Virus record (IMG/VR): IMGVR_UViG_3300027777_000052
Location: 1 to 50,720 of that record
Reading direction: 5' to 3' (one strand)
Length of the DNA: 50,720 nt
DNA from: a virus
In this document: positions 14,487 to 23,099 of the stretch, piece after piece
Position numbering within the stretch: the first letter of the stretch is position 1
Layout: every line of letters starts with the position of its first letter
Program-made: the position numbers and the translations under genes
Notes under the pieces: generated by a model
Seen by the model: only the letters and a program-made list of their open reading frames with translations
Database searches by the model: none
Told to the model about the DNA's origin: nothing

Positions 14487-15247
14487 TATGATAATAATTT
14501 TCTAGTTATTTTAATGTTTTGATTGATATATGATAATATTTTTCTTTTAAAGATTGGGACTAGTGTTTGTTCTAAAGGAAACACATCATTACAAAACACT
14601 TCAAATATTGGATAATCACATTCTTTATTTTTTTCATATGTTTTTGAAAATGTAGAGATAATTTCCGGTATAGTCAAACTATCCTGTTGCCCTTTGAAAA
14701 CTAATTTTAAAGATGTTTTGGTTTGTCCTTTGGTTTTATACACTTTTCTTGTTGTGTATTGCCAAATATATAAAATTTCCGGTGTCTTATAAGAAAAGAA
14801 ACCTGATTTACTTTGTAGATTGGTTTTGTTTTTCTTTACAACAACATCTATGGAATCGTAAACAATACTCCATATTGATTTTGCAAAGTTAAAATAGTCG
14901 TGTAGTTGTGGTTGACTACTTTTTAATATTTTTTGATATTCAATAACTTCCTCATCATCTAAAACGGGAATGTCTTTAACTTTTAAATCAGATAACACTA
15001 GTTCATCATCATTAGAAGTTAATTTTTTATCGACATATAAAATTTTGTTTTGTGTAAGTAAGGTCTGTATATTACCCAAATGTAGTGAAAGCTCAATAAA
15101 CATTGGGTAGACCTCCATTCTCTCAAGATGTTTGTTCATCTTTTGAAAGTAATCTAATAACACATATTGTTTTTGCTCAGCATCTAGAATACCTTCAAAT
15201 AACCAATCGGTATCCATTATAAATTTATTTTTCTGTTTCATTCCCAT
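14486..15247 (-). CDS. Hypothetical protein
   Basis: 253 residues, MGMKQKNKFIMDTDWLFEGI at the start (a second ATG lies two codons in). Charged, with helical N-terminal part and alternating strands in the second half (SGFFSYKTPEILYIWQY). No catalytic motif, signal or membrane helix. First gene of the operon that includes the winged-helix-like protein and GSII. Function unknown. Confidence 0.75.
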   Translation of the reverse strand: MGMKQKNKFIMDTDWLFEGILDAEQKQYVLLDYFQKMNKHLERMEVYPMFIELSLHLGNIQTLLTQNKILYVDKKLTSNDDELVLSDLKVKDIPVLDDEEVIEYQKILKSSQPQLHDYFNFAKSIWSIVYDSIDVVVKKNKTNLQSKSGFFSYKTPEILYIWQYTTRKVYKTKGQTKTSLKLVFKGQQDSLTIPEIISTFSKTYEKNKECDYPIFEVFCNDVFPLEQTLVPIFKRKILSYINQNIKITRKLLS

Positions 15248-15295
15248 ATTATATTACTTAAAATATACGGGAAAAAATTTAAAAAAGGAATAGTT

Positions 15296-16660
15296 TTAGT
15301 TAGTTCTCATAATATAATAGGTTACACCATTAACATCTTCACTATCATAATTACCATCATAACTATTCATAACACCCCAACCATCAGAGTCAACTAACCC
15401 TTGAGCTAAAGCGTCTTCATCAATATAATCTTTAATATCATAACCAAGATTTTTAAGATAATCTAATGGGTCTCTTCTTACGTCTCTAACAAGTTCCGCA
15501 ACTTTATTCTCAATCATATCTTCACTTGGTTCGGTGTCAACTTCAATACTATCCAACTCTTCCTGTAGAGCGTCAATTTGATTTTGTATATCCTCCTCAT
15601 AATCATAATAATTTTCATCATCAGAATCTAATTCTTTTAATTGTTCTTCCAAATCAGCAATTTGAGATTCAAGTTGTTCTATTCTTTCTTCTTGTTCCGA
15701 AGTCAGTTCATAATCATCATCATTAAAATAACTTTCAGGGTTCTCTCTAACTTGATAATCATAATCATCTTCAGCCATACTAACAATAGCATCAACATCT
15801 AAATAATCTTCAATAAATGATTCATTAAATCCATCAGCACCAACATCATCAACATAAGATTTTGCATATTGTAATGCCGCCTCATCCATTTCTTCTTCAG
15901 TTCCAACAGTATATTCTCTATCCTTGAATCCCGGAATTAAAACCTCAAATTGTTGTAAACCATAATGAGTATATCTTGGATGTGCATACATCATATAAAC
16001 ATCTGCATCATTTTCCTCTAATTCTTCAATTTCCGTTTGTGTTTCATCAATAGCTTCTTGAACTTCGTATGCCCTGTCATCATTATCATCAATCCCCTCA
16101 TACTCTTGCTCTAAATCTTGAAGTTTACGTCTCAAAATTGTTAATTTTTCTTTGTCCTCGTCCGATAATGGTTCTATTTCACCAACATTAACTAAATTAT
16201 CAAATAATGCGTGAGCTTTTTCTCCGGTTTCATCACCCTGTTCTAAAGCCCATTCGTCACTATCACGAAGAGATTCTTGTTCACCAAGTTTAGCATTTAA
16301 TTCTTGTTTTTCTCTAATTCTTTCACGAGGAGAATCACTATCAGAAATATATCTTTTAACTTGTAATCCACCTAAATCAGCAACTTTAGTATTACGAATA
16401 TCTAAATAACCATCAATGTAAGCTATTGGCCCAATATCTTTAACATCTTTACCACCCAAATCTAAATCACCGGTAATATATAATGGTTTACCACCATATT
16501 GTTTCATTTTTCTAAAAACGTTACCATTGTAACTAGCATATTGCATTACATCCAAGTAATCCTCAGGAGATATTCTATAATATTCGTCCTCAGTTTCTTT
16601 AATGATTCGTTTAATTACTTTATATAATTCGGATTCAGTAAGTCTTAATTTTCTACCCAT
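15296..16660 (-). CDS. Long acidic coiled-coil protein with LTESEL tag
   Basis: 454 residues, very acidic. It begins MGRKLRLTESELYKVIKRII-KE, the best match to the recurrent tag (basic start, L-T-E-S-E-L, I-x-x-I-I-K-E). About residues 50-110 contain repeats like LRR turns (LYITGDLDLGGKDVKDIG, YIDGYLDIRNTKVADL). Two long coiled coils follow, near 175-215 and 325-375, rich in Glu and Leu. No enzyme motif. A scaffolding or internal head protein would fit the tag, acidity and coiled coils, but that is inference. A GATATTTATTGAT element abuts the ATG. Confidence 0.8.
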   Translation of the reverse strand: MGRKLRLTESELYKVIKRIIKETEDEYYRISPEDYLDVMQYASYNGNVFRKMKQYGGKPLYITGDLDLGGKDVKDIGPIAYIDGYLDIRNTKVADLGGLQVKRYISDSDSPRERIREKQELNAKLGEQESLRDSDEWALEQGDETGEKAHALFDNLVNVGEIEPLSDEDKEKLTILRRKLQDLEQEYEGIDDNDDRAYEVQEAIDETQTEIEELEENDADVYMMYAHPRYTHYGLQQFEVLIPGFKDREYTVGTEEEMDEAALQYAKSYVDDVGADGFNESFIEDYLDVDAIVSMAEDDYDYQVRENPESYFNDDDYELTSEQEERIEQLESQIADLEEQLKELDSDDENYYDYEEDIQNQIDALQEELDSIEVDTEPSEDMIENKVAELVRDVRRDPLDYLKNLGYDIKDYIDEDALAQGLVDSDGWGVMNSYDGNYDSEDVNGVTYYIMRTN

Positions 16661-16672
16661 ATCAATAAATAT
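16661..16672 (-). promoter_or_regulatory. Putative late promoter (ATATTTATTGAT)
   Basis: Minus strand ATATTTATTGAT ends at the base before the ATG at 16660. A TATCTTCG box (one change from TATCTTTG) lies at 16676-16683 but lacks a -33 match. Confidence 0.4.
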
Positions 16673-16714
16673 CCACGAAGATACAAAATTTATTTACTTA
16701 TTATCATTATTATT

Positions 16715-16730
16715 GATATTTATGGATATA
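16715..16730 (+). promoter_or_regulatory. Putative late promoter (GATATTTATGGATATA)
   Basis: Plus-strand relative of the ATATTTATAA motif, 23 nt before the ATG at 16754 in the divergent intergenic region. Confidence 0.35.
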
Positions 16731-16753
16731 TAAACTTTAAATCATATATTACA

Positions 16754-16897
16754 ATGAGCTGTGGATGCAAAAACAAAGGAAATCAAACCCCACCACCAGC
16801 ACAACAAACGAATACTCCTGCAGGACAAAGTCAACCACAGACACAACCTATCCAAGAGTCAATTCGTAAAGTTGTAGAAAAATATTACAAGAAGTAA
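16754..16897 (+). CDS. Small Cys/Gln-rich protein
   Basis: 47 residues, ATG at 16754 to TAA at 16897, followed by a clear terminator. The start is MSCGCKNKGNQ, the centre is Pro/Gln-rich, and the end is PIQESIRKVVEKYYKK, a short helix that recalls the I-x-E-S-(L/I)-x-x-(L/V)-V-x-x tag helices elsewhere in the window. The C-x-C could bind metal. I recognise similar tiny proteins from other Bacteroidota phages, function unknown. Confidence 0.65.
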   Translation: MSCGCKNKGNQTPPPAQQTNTPAGQSQPQTQPIQESIRKVVEKYYKK

Positions 16898-16926
16898 TAA
16901 CTAAACGTTTGGGGTAAAAAACTACA

Positions 16927-16951
16927 GGGGACAATTTTGTTCCCTTTTTTT
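16927..16951 (+). terminator. Rho-independent terminator
   Basis: GGGGAC (16927-16932) pairs with GTTCCC (16939-16944) around AATTTT, then a T7 run. Ends the small gene at 16754-16897. Confidence 0.8.
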
Positions 16952-16999
16952 ATTTATAATTAAAATTAATTTCGATATCATTTTGTATAACTTAAAAAT

Positions 17000-17818
17000 A
17001 TGAAATATATAAATGAGAACTCAAACAGAGGATTGGTTAATTTATTCTCCGATTATATTGTCAACCAAATAAATAAAGACAAACAATATGATGTTGTTAT
17101 TGAAGTAACTGATTGTGGTAAATTCTTTGTGGTTAATGGAATGACCAACTCCGACAAGATTTTGGATATGGTTAAGGTAAAAGAATCTTTCCTTGAAAGT
17201 TATAAATCCCTACTAACTAATTTTGGTTATGAGAATGTTAATGTAATTGATTTAATTATGTATGAAAAAGAATTAGCAAAGAAAGATGACTATACTTTTG
17301 ACTTTTATAATTCTTCAAGACCAATATATCATTACAAATTAATTAACACATTAATTGATAATTCCCAACCTAAATTTAATTCCATTTCATACACCGACAG
17401 ATTAGAATACGAGTTGGATTATTCTGAAGATAACACTCATAATTTAGAATATTATACTTACGCCCCGTTAAACATCTCATCTGAGTTTCCACACGGGTAT
17501 AGTTTGAGTATGGGAAGACAAGAGTTATACTATTCAGAATACATCTGTAATCAATTGTTTGATGTGATACTAACCGACAAATTAACTTTTAAATATTCAT
17601 CCGTTAAACAAGACGAGGATAACCAAATAAACATTCAATCAATGAGTTTGTTCCCACGAAAAGATGTTATTTCTATGGTGTTAGATGTATTTGATTTTGA
17701 TATGTTAATATTTAATGATATGATTAAAGGTTACAACATTATGGAAGACGTAACCAAACCATTTGATAAAAAACCTTGGCTCATAAGAGATAAAATTAAA
17801 GACCTGATATTATTTTAA
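17000..17818 (+). CDS. Hypothetical protein
   Basis: 272 residues, MKYINENSNRGLVNLFSDYI. Mixed alpha/beta with conserved-looking blocks VVIEVTDCGKFFVVNG and HGYSLSMGRQELYYSEYICN. I could not place it in a family; a faint likeness to SAM-synthetase-type strands (VTDCGKFFVVNG) is too short to use. No signal or membrane helix. Single gene between two terminators, plus strand. Confidence 0.7.
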   Translation: MKYINENSNRGLVNLFSDYIVNQINKDKQYDVVIEVTDCGKFFVVNGMTNSDKILDMVKVKESFLESYKSLLTNFGYENVNVIDLIMYEKELAKKDDYTFDFYNSSRPIYHYKLINTLIDNSQPKFNSISYTDRLEYELDYSEDNTHNLEYYTYAPLNISSEFPHGYSLSMGRQELYYSEYICNQLFDVILTDKLTFKYSSVKQDEDNQINIQSMSLFPRKDVISMVLDVFDFDMLIFNDMIKGYNIMEDVTKPFDKKPWLIRDKIKDLILF

Positions 17819-17822
17819 AAAG

Positions 17823-17846
17823 AAAATCCCCAATCAAGGGGATTTT
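17823..17846. terminator. Bidirectional terminator
   Basis: AAAATCCCC (17823-17831) pairs with GGGGATTTT (17838-17846), 9 bp with a 6-nt loop and flanking A/T runs on both sides; it separates two convergent genes. Confidence 0.85.
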
Positions 17847-17847
17847 T

Positions 17848-18135
17848 TTATAGTCCAAAATGTTCTTTAATGATTGCAACACCTTCTTCAATCTCGTTGT
17901 AATCTCTGTCCGGAGCATATAGATAACTTTTATGGTCATCTGTATCCGGTGATTCAACTATCATAAACGCAGGAACAAATTCATTCTCAGTAATCTCAAC
18001 AAACATTTCGTATTCATCTTCGTGTTCGTTAATATCTCTAACCTCAAATGATATATTTGATTCCTTTAATTGTTTCTTCATTGTCTCACAGTGGGGACAA
18101 CCTTTCATTGTGAAAAGAATTAATAACTTATCCAT
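17848..18135 (-). CDS. Glutaredoxin-like protein
   Basis: 95 residues with a thioredoxin fold: strand LLILFTMKG, redox motif C13-P-H-C16, and cis-proline P55 in EFVPAFMIV. A dithiol CPHC places it with glutaredoxin/NrdH-like proteins. It would supply electrons to ribonucleotide reductase or other enzymes using glutathione or thioredoxin reductase. It overlaps the thioredoxin gene by 8 nt, so the two are coupled. No signal peptide; cytoplasmic. Confidence 0.85.
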   Translation of the reverse strand: MDKLLILFTMKGCPHCETMKKQLKESNISFEVRDINEHEDEYEMFVEITENEFVPAFMIVESPDTDDHKSYLYAPDRDYNEIEEGVAIIKEHFGL

Positions 18136-18451
18136 TGATTAGGTTAGTTGCCAATTGTTTAATTTGACCCTCCATTTGCATTCCTGGTTGAGAATACACT
18201 TCTTTACCACCTGAGAATGATTTTAATGTTGGCACCGCTCTAACACCCAATTCTACCGCTAAATCTCTATTTTCTTCAACATCTAAAGTATATAATTGAA
18301 CTTCTGAATTTTCATTTCTATATTGTTCAGAAACTTTTTCAAAAATAGGTTTCATAACTTTACACGGACCACAAAATTTGGCCCAGAAGTCAACAATCAA
18401 TTTATCACCATTTTCAATTTTTTTTCTTAATTCTTCTTGTGTAATTTCCAT
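18128..18451 (-). CDS. Thioredoxin
   Basis: 107 residues, full thioredoxin length. Strand LIVDFWAKFCGPCK holds the active site C27-G-P-C30; the cis-proline is P74 in VRAVPTL. Conserved VEENRDLAVELGVR follows. The usual W-A-x-W-C is W-A-K-F-C, a mild change. Reduces disulphides in the cytoplasm, e.g. ribonucleotide reductase; in T7, host thioredoxin is the polymerase processivity factor, but nothing here links it to a polymerase. Coupled to the glutaredoxin gene. Confidence 0.92.
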   Translation of the reverse strand: MEITQEELRKKIENGDKLIVDFWAKFCGPCKVMKPIFEKVSEQYRNENSEVQLYTLDVEENRDLAVELGVRAVPTLKSFSGGKEVYSQPGMQMEGQIKQLATNLING

Positions 18452-18455
18452 AATT

Positions 18456-19124
18456 TTAATTTATATTAGACCAACTTCTACCATTTTTTAACTCATAAAA
18501 AAAATTTTCTCTGACTTGGGGGTAGAGTTCTTTTAATTGTTTAACTTTTAACCCTTCTTTTATTTTTTGTTTTATTTCTTTAACTAATTCAACCCCATAT
18601 TTAGAGTTTTTTTGTTTAGTCTCTTTTGCTTTATTAACTCGTTTTTCTTTTTCATCATCAGATATTGACCCCCACCCATTTTTAACTGATAATCGTCGTT
18701 TTTCTCGTTGTTCATCTGCTTTATCACCATATAGTTCCTCATATGTTTTACCTTTATGAGAATTACCATTTTTAACTGCCTCAGATATTTTAACCCTCAT
18801 TTCCGGAGAGTGAACATATCCTAAACAACCTTCACCACCTATTGTAGCGTTTAATCCATTATTATATGAATTATATTGGTCTATATATTTTTTTTCTGTT
18901 TCGTAAATAAGATTAAAATCACATTCTTCAATTAATTCTATGGTAAAATTTTCTTGACCATATTTTTTCATTGAGTTATATAACTTTGATTTATAATTTG
19001 AGGTAAAACATCTTGATAAATGTTCTTTAAACCTTTTATCTAATGACGATATAGTACAACCTATATAAATTAAACCATTTTCTTTATTTGTTATTTTATA
19101 TATCCTTCCTTTTTCTACGCTCAT
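18456..19124 (-). CDS. GIY-YIG homing endonuclease with NUMOD-like region
   Basis: 222 residues. The GIY-YIG nuclease fold is at the N-terminus: GRIYKITNKENGLIYIGCT, then RFKEHL and the Glu near residues 78-80. After it, a DNA-binding part contains SPEMRVKISEAVKNG (NUMOD3-like) and repeated basic helices. Free-standing mobile endonucleases of this kind cut related genomes and spread by repair; this one separates the thioredoxin gene from the gene at 19165-19485 and carries its own putative late promoter. No intron or inteins were seen in neighbours. Confidence 0.9.
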   Translation of the reverse strand: MSVEKGRIYKITNKENGLIYIGCTISSLDKRFKEHLSRCFTSNYKSKLYNSMKKYGQENFTIELIEECDFNLIYETEKKYIDQYNSYNNGLNATIGGEGCLGYVHSPEMRVKISEAVKNGNSHKGKTYEELYGDKADEQREKRRLSVKNGWGSISDDEKEKRVNKAKETKQKNSKYGVELVKEIKQKIKEGLKVKQLKELYPQVRENFFYELKNGRSWSNIN

Positions 19125-19131
19125 TGGTGTC

Positions 19132-19147
19132 TTTTATTATAAATATC
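19132..19147 (-). promoter_or_regulatory. Putative late promoter (GATATTTATAATAAAA)
   Basis: Exact consensus of the motif on the minus strand; it ends 7 nt before the ATG at 19124 of the GIY-YIG gene. Confidence 0.6.
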
Positions 19148-19164
19148 ACCAAGTAACATAAAAG

Positions 19165-19485
19165 TTAATCTTTTTTTGTTAATCGTTTTATTTGTAGTAA
19201 AATATAATCAACTACGTTTTGTTTATCCACCTTTGTTAAAATAAATATCTTAGTCTCCGACTTTCGTAAAATTAAAATACCAGTAGAGTCATATTCGTAT
19301 AATCTATCTTTATAAAATATGTCGTGTTCATTGTTCATAAAATAGTCAAACCACAGTAAATGTGATTTATTTAAAAATTTGTCAGTGTCTTCTTTAGACA
19401 TCGTTGGATACACCTCTACAATACTAGGGTGAACTCCAAACCTTTCTTTAAAAGTATCTACGCAATGTTGTGGTATTTCTTTCAT
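19165..19485 (-). CDS. Hypothetical protein
   Basis: 106 residues, MKEIPQHCVDTFKERFGVHP at the start, mixed alpha/beta, no recognised motif. It starts 1 nt after the stop of the PcfJ-like gene and so belongs to that operon (promoter at 21260). The GIY-YIG gene sits just downstream, so the original operon may have continued into thioredoxin and glutaredoxin before the insertion (inference). Confidence 0.75.
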   Translation of the reverse strand: MKEIPQHCVDTFKERFGVHPSIVEVYPTMSKEDTDKFLNKSHLLWFDYFMNNEHDIFYKDRLYEYDSTGILILRKSETKIFILTKVDKQNVVDYILLQIKRLTKKD

Positions 19486-19486
19486 C

Positions 19487-21241
19487 TTAAAAATCTAAAA
19501 CGTCCGGGTCATTATAGACCGGAACTAGGTTATAATTATTATACGAATTTAATTTCATAATTGAATCGTTTTCCCAATCTAAATACACACTTTTTGTATT
19601 ACTTGTAAGACTATTATATTCTTTAATAGTGTAATCAGAGAATACTTTCCTTCCCCCAAATTCACCACCAATCTGTAATGTATCAAACAACTTCTCACGA
19701 ACAATATATTCAATTCTATCATCCAATTTACTCAAAACATCATCCCAACTATTGTCTAATCTATTATTACGTTTTCCCAAAGTTTGAACTCTTCTCAACA
19801 TAAAACACATTTCATCCGGCCACACAAGTGGTGTCACCTCAATCTCAATTGACGCTCTTTCTTCAGTTTCTCCCTCACCACGTCTTAACGATATTAATAC
19901 AGAACCCACACGTTTAACATATGTCTTAACACAATTAGATTGAAACAACGACTCGTTGTTGTATCGTTTTGATGTTGTTAATACCTCAGGGAAGTATGGA
20001 CCATCTTTGGTTAAAATAACCTCATTTATTTTATCAACAAACTCTTGGTTATAGATTCTAGTAAAGTCACCATTGGTATAATGGTTATATTTTTCCGACC
20101 AATCATAGTGTTCTTGAACAAACTCATCGTGAGTTCTTGATGTCCATTTAACCGGTTCCATTTGGTCTAACAAACGATAAAATCTAAAGTGGTCTTCAAT
20201 CACATTACTGTTAACCAATCCTTTTTGAAATAATTTATATATCTCAAAGAAATTGGAGAACTCCTTTTTTGTTAACAACCCTTTTCCAATGTTATTATGG
20301 AATACAATTTGTCTATTATGTTCCAATAATAATTGAATAAAATCATCAGGTTGATTTAATATAAATTTTTCACCAAAAATGTTACAAGCATTTTTGAAAT
20401 TATTTACACCCTCAAATGATTTAACGTTATGTAATACTCTCTTAACCTTATCCCCCTTTAAGTTATGAACTCTCATTAAAGCATCAATATACTTATACCC
20501 ACACTTCACCAAATCTTTTTTCTTTGGTTGGGGATAGGTATTCATAAGTTCAAACCAATTGTTTGGAACTTTGGTTCCTTGAGCATCCAAATATCTTTTG
20601 TAGATTCTTTGTTCAGGAAGTAAGTCAGCATATAGTTCAGTGCCGGGAATGGCATTTACAAAGGTTGAGATTACCTGATTAACTATTGTTGGGATATCAA
20701 CTTTATCTTTATCAACTATTGAGTTGAATGACTCTCTCAAGTATCGTCTCATATTATTGATAGGGTCATTATTAAAAAGGACTCTTCTAATATTTTTACG
20801 ACATTTTCTCTTCAAATGGTAATTATCTAATGAACCGGTATATAACGCATTTGTTTTATAGTTGAATGTGATGAACTTACAATTAGTTCTTAATTTAAAC
20901 CATTTACCCGCAACACGTCTTGTTTTACTATAATTGAATACCTTGAAGGAAACTTTATCATTCTCTTTAGTCACACAGATAATCACCCTAGTCAAATATA
21001 AGTGAGCAAGTGGGTTCCCGTAATGTTCTACAAATTTTTCTTCTGTATTGTAATTCGCATTAACAGTATAGTCACCCCAAGGCGTATAACTTGTATGTCT
21101 TCCTGAACTTAAACTAGTTTCAATCGTCCCCCAATCAAACTCGTCCTCAACTTCTTTTTTAAGAGGACGAATAGGATTAGTATCCAAGTATTCCCATACT
21201 TGATACTTCTTTGCGGTATAGTTAAATAATTCTTCTTTCAT
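19487..21241 (-). CDS. PcfJ-like protein
   Basis: 584 residues from the ATG at 21241, 18 nt after the promoter -7 box; the frame extends 7 codons further but into the promoter. Helical basic middle region. Near residues 435-480 lies ESLFQSNCVKTYVKRVGSVL followed by ISLRRGEGETEERASIEIE, resembling the PcfJ core (H/N-C-V-x-x-Y-x-x-x-V ... R-x-x-x-x-x-x-x-x-T/S-I-E-V). PcfJ-like proteins occur in conjugative plasmids and phages; biochemical role unknown. First gene of its operon. Confidence 0.7.
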   Translation of the reverse strand: MKEELFNYTAKKYQVWEYLDTNPIRPLKKEVEDEFDWGTIETSLSSGRHTSYTPWGDYTVNANYNTEEKFVEHYGNPLAHLYLTRVIICVTKENDKVSFKVFNYSKTRRVAGKWFKLRTNCKFITFNYKTNALYTGSLDNYHLKRKCRKNIRRVLFNNDPINNMRRYLRESFNSIVDKDKVDIPTIVNQVISTFVNAIPGTELYADLLPEQRIYKRYLDAQGTKVPNNWFELMNTYPQPKKKDLVKCGYKYIDALMRVHNLKGDKVKRVLHNVKSFEGVNNFKNACNIFGEKFILNQPDDFIQLLLEHNRQIVFHNNIGKGLLTKKEFSNFFEIYKLFQKGLVNSNVIEDHFRFYRLLDQMEPVKWTSRTHDEFVQEHYDWSEKYNHYTNGDFTRIYNQEFVDKINEVILTKDGPYFPEVLTTSKRYNNESLFQSNCVKTYVKRVGSVLISLRRGEGETEERASIEIEVTPLVWPDEMCFMLRRVQTLGKRNNRLDNSWDDVLSKLDDRIEYIVREKLFDTLQIGGEFGGRKVFSDYTIKEYNSLTSNTKSVYLDWENDSIMKLNSYNNYNLVPVYNDPDVLDF

Positions 21242-21259
21242 CAGGTTTATTTTGAACCA

Positions 21260-21291
21260 CAAAAGTAAGACATTAAATTTGAATATACAAA
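21260..21291 (-). promoter_or_regulatory. Host-type promoter TTTG-N20-TACTTTTG
   Basis: Minus strand TTTG at 21291-21288, 20-nt spacer, TACTTTTG at 21267-21260 (matches TAnnTTTG). The -33 box abuts the stop codon of the gene at 21292-21582. Confidence 0.75.
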
Positions 21292-21582
21292 TTAATTAAG
21301 GGAAAAATGAGCAAATTGTGTGTGATAAATTATGGACTTAATCTTATCCATATCAACCTCATTGTTCTGAGATTGTTTAAGAGCCACAACGATAGATATA
21401 ATTTGTTTTTGGGTTAAGGAAACATCCTCACCATTCTCAATATTATCTAATGATTGTTGTTTTACTCTGTCGTAGAAGTCATCCTTTAAAACATCCCCAA
21501 TTAACTGAATTAAGTCATTGGGGTTGTTATTAAAGAAAGTTATAAATTGATTAATGTAGATTTCAACGTCAACATTTTTCAT
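21292..21582 (-). CDS. Conserved small helical protein
   Basis: 96 residues: YINQFITFFNNNPNDLIQLI, then DDFYDRVKQQSLDNIENGED and SLTQKQIISIVVAL. All-helical, acidic; I recognise similar proteins (a short helix, N-P-x-D-L-x-x-L-I-G, then L-T-x-x-Q) from other large Bacteroidota phages. Function unknown. Follows the tagged LRR protein after 17 nt on the same strand, likely co-transcribed. Confidence 0.75.
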   Translation of the reverse strand: MKNVDVEIYINQFITFFNNNPNDLIQLIGDVLKDDFYDRVKQQSLDNIENGEDVSLTQKQIISIVVALKQSQNNEVDMDKIKSIIYHTQFAHFSLN

Positions 21583-21599
21583 AATAGTTTTTTTTTAAA

Positions 21600-22994
21600 T
21601 TATTCTTCCATATGGTAGAAACCTTCACCCGTATTGTATTGTTCTAATGCTTTTGGCACTTGAACATTCGGACATCTACTTACATTCACAAATGTAAGGT
21701 TTGGTAAGTTTACAATACAGTCAGGGATTGTTTGTAATTCTTTGTTGTTTGGACAAGCCAAGAACACTAAGTTCTTTAATTCACAGATTGAGTTTGGAAG
21801 TTGACTAATCATATTCTCAAACAATATTGCTGTTAGCGATTGGAATCTACTGATTGTTTCAGGAACATCAATATTAACAGTTTCATTTGAAGTGTTAATA
21901 ATGTTTAACCTTTTGATTGTTGTTGGTAGTGAGTTGAATAATTCTTCAAAACCATATAATGCCACAAACTTACCTGTTGCAGAGTCCGGATATTTAATCT
22001 CAACATTATCTGAATTTGGTTTAACAAATCCTGCTGCAAATTCAGGTTTAAATATTTCTTTAAACTCAGACCATTTTCCATTCAAATATTCAACAACCGG
22101 AATATTACCCCCGTGTTGGTTAGCAAATTTAAATTGGTTAGATGGGAAGTGAAATTGATATCTTTCAGACGGTAACCCCGTAACTTCCCCCACTTTACCT
22201 TTATCATCATTAGCAATAAAGATATATAATGGACCTTGTTGTCTGTAAGTATTTGAATAACTAGAACCTTCAGCCGCTGTACACCAGTTAGTTTCACCTC
22301 TATCAAGACCTCCATTATAACCTCCAAAATACGAAGCCGCTTTAGAACCTAAAGCTCCTTTATCCGCAATTTTAATTAATGTGTATTCAGAACCAACTTT
22401 TAAGATTTCAGCGCCAGGAATATTAAAGTTTGTGTTAGACGCAGCACCCACCTCTTTCTTAACTTTTTTACCACGATACATATTTAAATCAACAGTTTCA
22501 CCATCACCAACTTTAACTTTTAAGTGTGATAAATCACCTAATGATTTAACATTATTAATATCTTTCTTAGCAGCATCTTCTAAACTACCTTTAAATCTAT
22601 CATATTTCACCAATAACTCAGTGAATTGAGATAAATCTTCTAAGAAAAGTCGTCTGTATTCATTAGCTTTTGATTTATATTCATCACTACCAACCTCAAT
22701 TGGTTCATTAGAACCTTCACGAGTTAAATATGGTTTAACAAATAGATTCAATAACCATTGAGTGTATTTACCAACTTTAACTTTGTCACTTGTCATATCT
22801 TGAACAGACGCCGCATCTTTGTCATAATTCTCAGGAACTCTTGTTGTAGGGTCAGCAAACACTATTTGCTTAACAACCTCAAATGGTAAAATACCTTTTT
22901 TTCTGTCACCACTAGGTAAAACATATTTCTTGTATAATATTTGAAAACGAGCGTCTTCAGTAATTAAGTTCGATAATACTTTTGTAATCTTCAT
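21600..22994 (-). CDS. Tagged protein with WCTA domain and C-terminal LRRs
   Basis: 464 residues. Start MKITKVLSNLITEDARFQIL carries an L-I-T-E site like other tagged proteins. Residues about 195-290 hold a domain I know from many phage proteins but without an assigned function: TNWCTAA (235-241), then GPLYIFIANDD and YQFHFPSNQF. Residues 350-455 are leucine-rich repeats (LPTTIKRLNIINTS, LPNSICELKNLVFLACPNN, LPNLTFVNVSRC). Such LRRs mediate protein binding. Both a host-type (23069) and a putative late promoter (23004) lie upstream. Confidence 0.8.
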   Translation of the reverse strand: MKITKVLSNLITEDARFQILYKKYVLPSGDRKKGILPFEVVKQIVFADPTTRVPENYDKDAASVQDMTSDKVKVGKYTQWLLNLFVKPYLTREGSNEPIEVGSDEYKSKANEYRRLFLEDLSQFTELLVKYDRFKGSLEDAAKKDINNVKSLGDLSHLKVKVGDGETVDLNMYRGKKVKKEVGAASNTNFNIPGAEILKVGSEYTLIKIADKGALGSKAASYFGGYNGGLDRGETNWCTAAEGSSYSNTYRQQGPLYIFIANDDKGKVGEVTGLPSERYQFHFPSNQFKFANQHGGNIPVVEYLNGKWSEFKEIFKPEFAAGFVKPNSDNVEIKYPDSATGKFVALYGFEELFNSLPTTIKRLNIINTSNETVNIDVPETISRFQSLTAILFENMISQLPNSICELKNLVFLACPNNKELQTIPDCIVNLPNLTFVNVSRCPNVQVPKALEQYNTGEGFYHMEE

Positions 22995-23003
22995 TTTAAT
23001 TGT

Positions 23004-23018
23004 TTTTATTATAAATAT
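23004..23018 (-). promoter_or_regulatory. Putative late promoter (ATATTTATAATAAAA)
   Basis: Full-length match on the minus strand, ending 9 nt before the ATG at 22994. Confidence 0.55.
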
Positions 23019-23068
23019 TTGATTTTTGTAAATAATTCGTTAAACCCATTTACTTTTCTTTAACGGGA

Positions 23069-23099
23069 CAAAGATAACTCATTTTTTTTAATATCCAAA
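23069..23099 (-). promoter_or_regulatory. Host-type promoter TTTG-N19-TATCTTTG
   Basis: Minus strand TTTG at 23099-23096, 19-nt spacer, TATCTTTG at 23076-23069. The -33 box abuts the methylase stop codon. It lies 75 nt upstream of the ATG at 22994, with a second (late-type) element in between. Confidence 0.8.

Noticed and set aside
17000-17818. Possible S-adenosylmethionine synthetase
   Set aside because: Only a short strand similarity; the ATP- and methionine-binding motifs of that family are not present.
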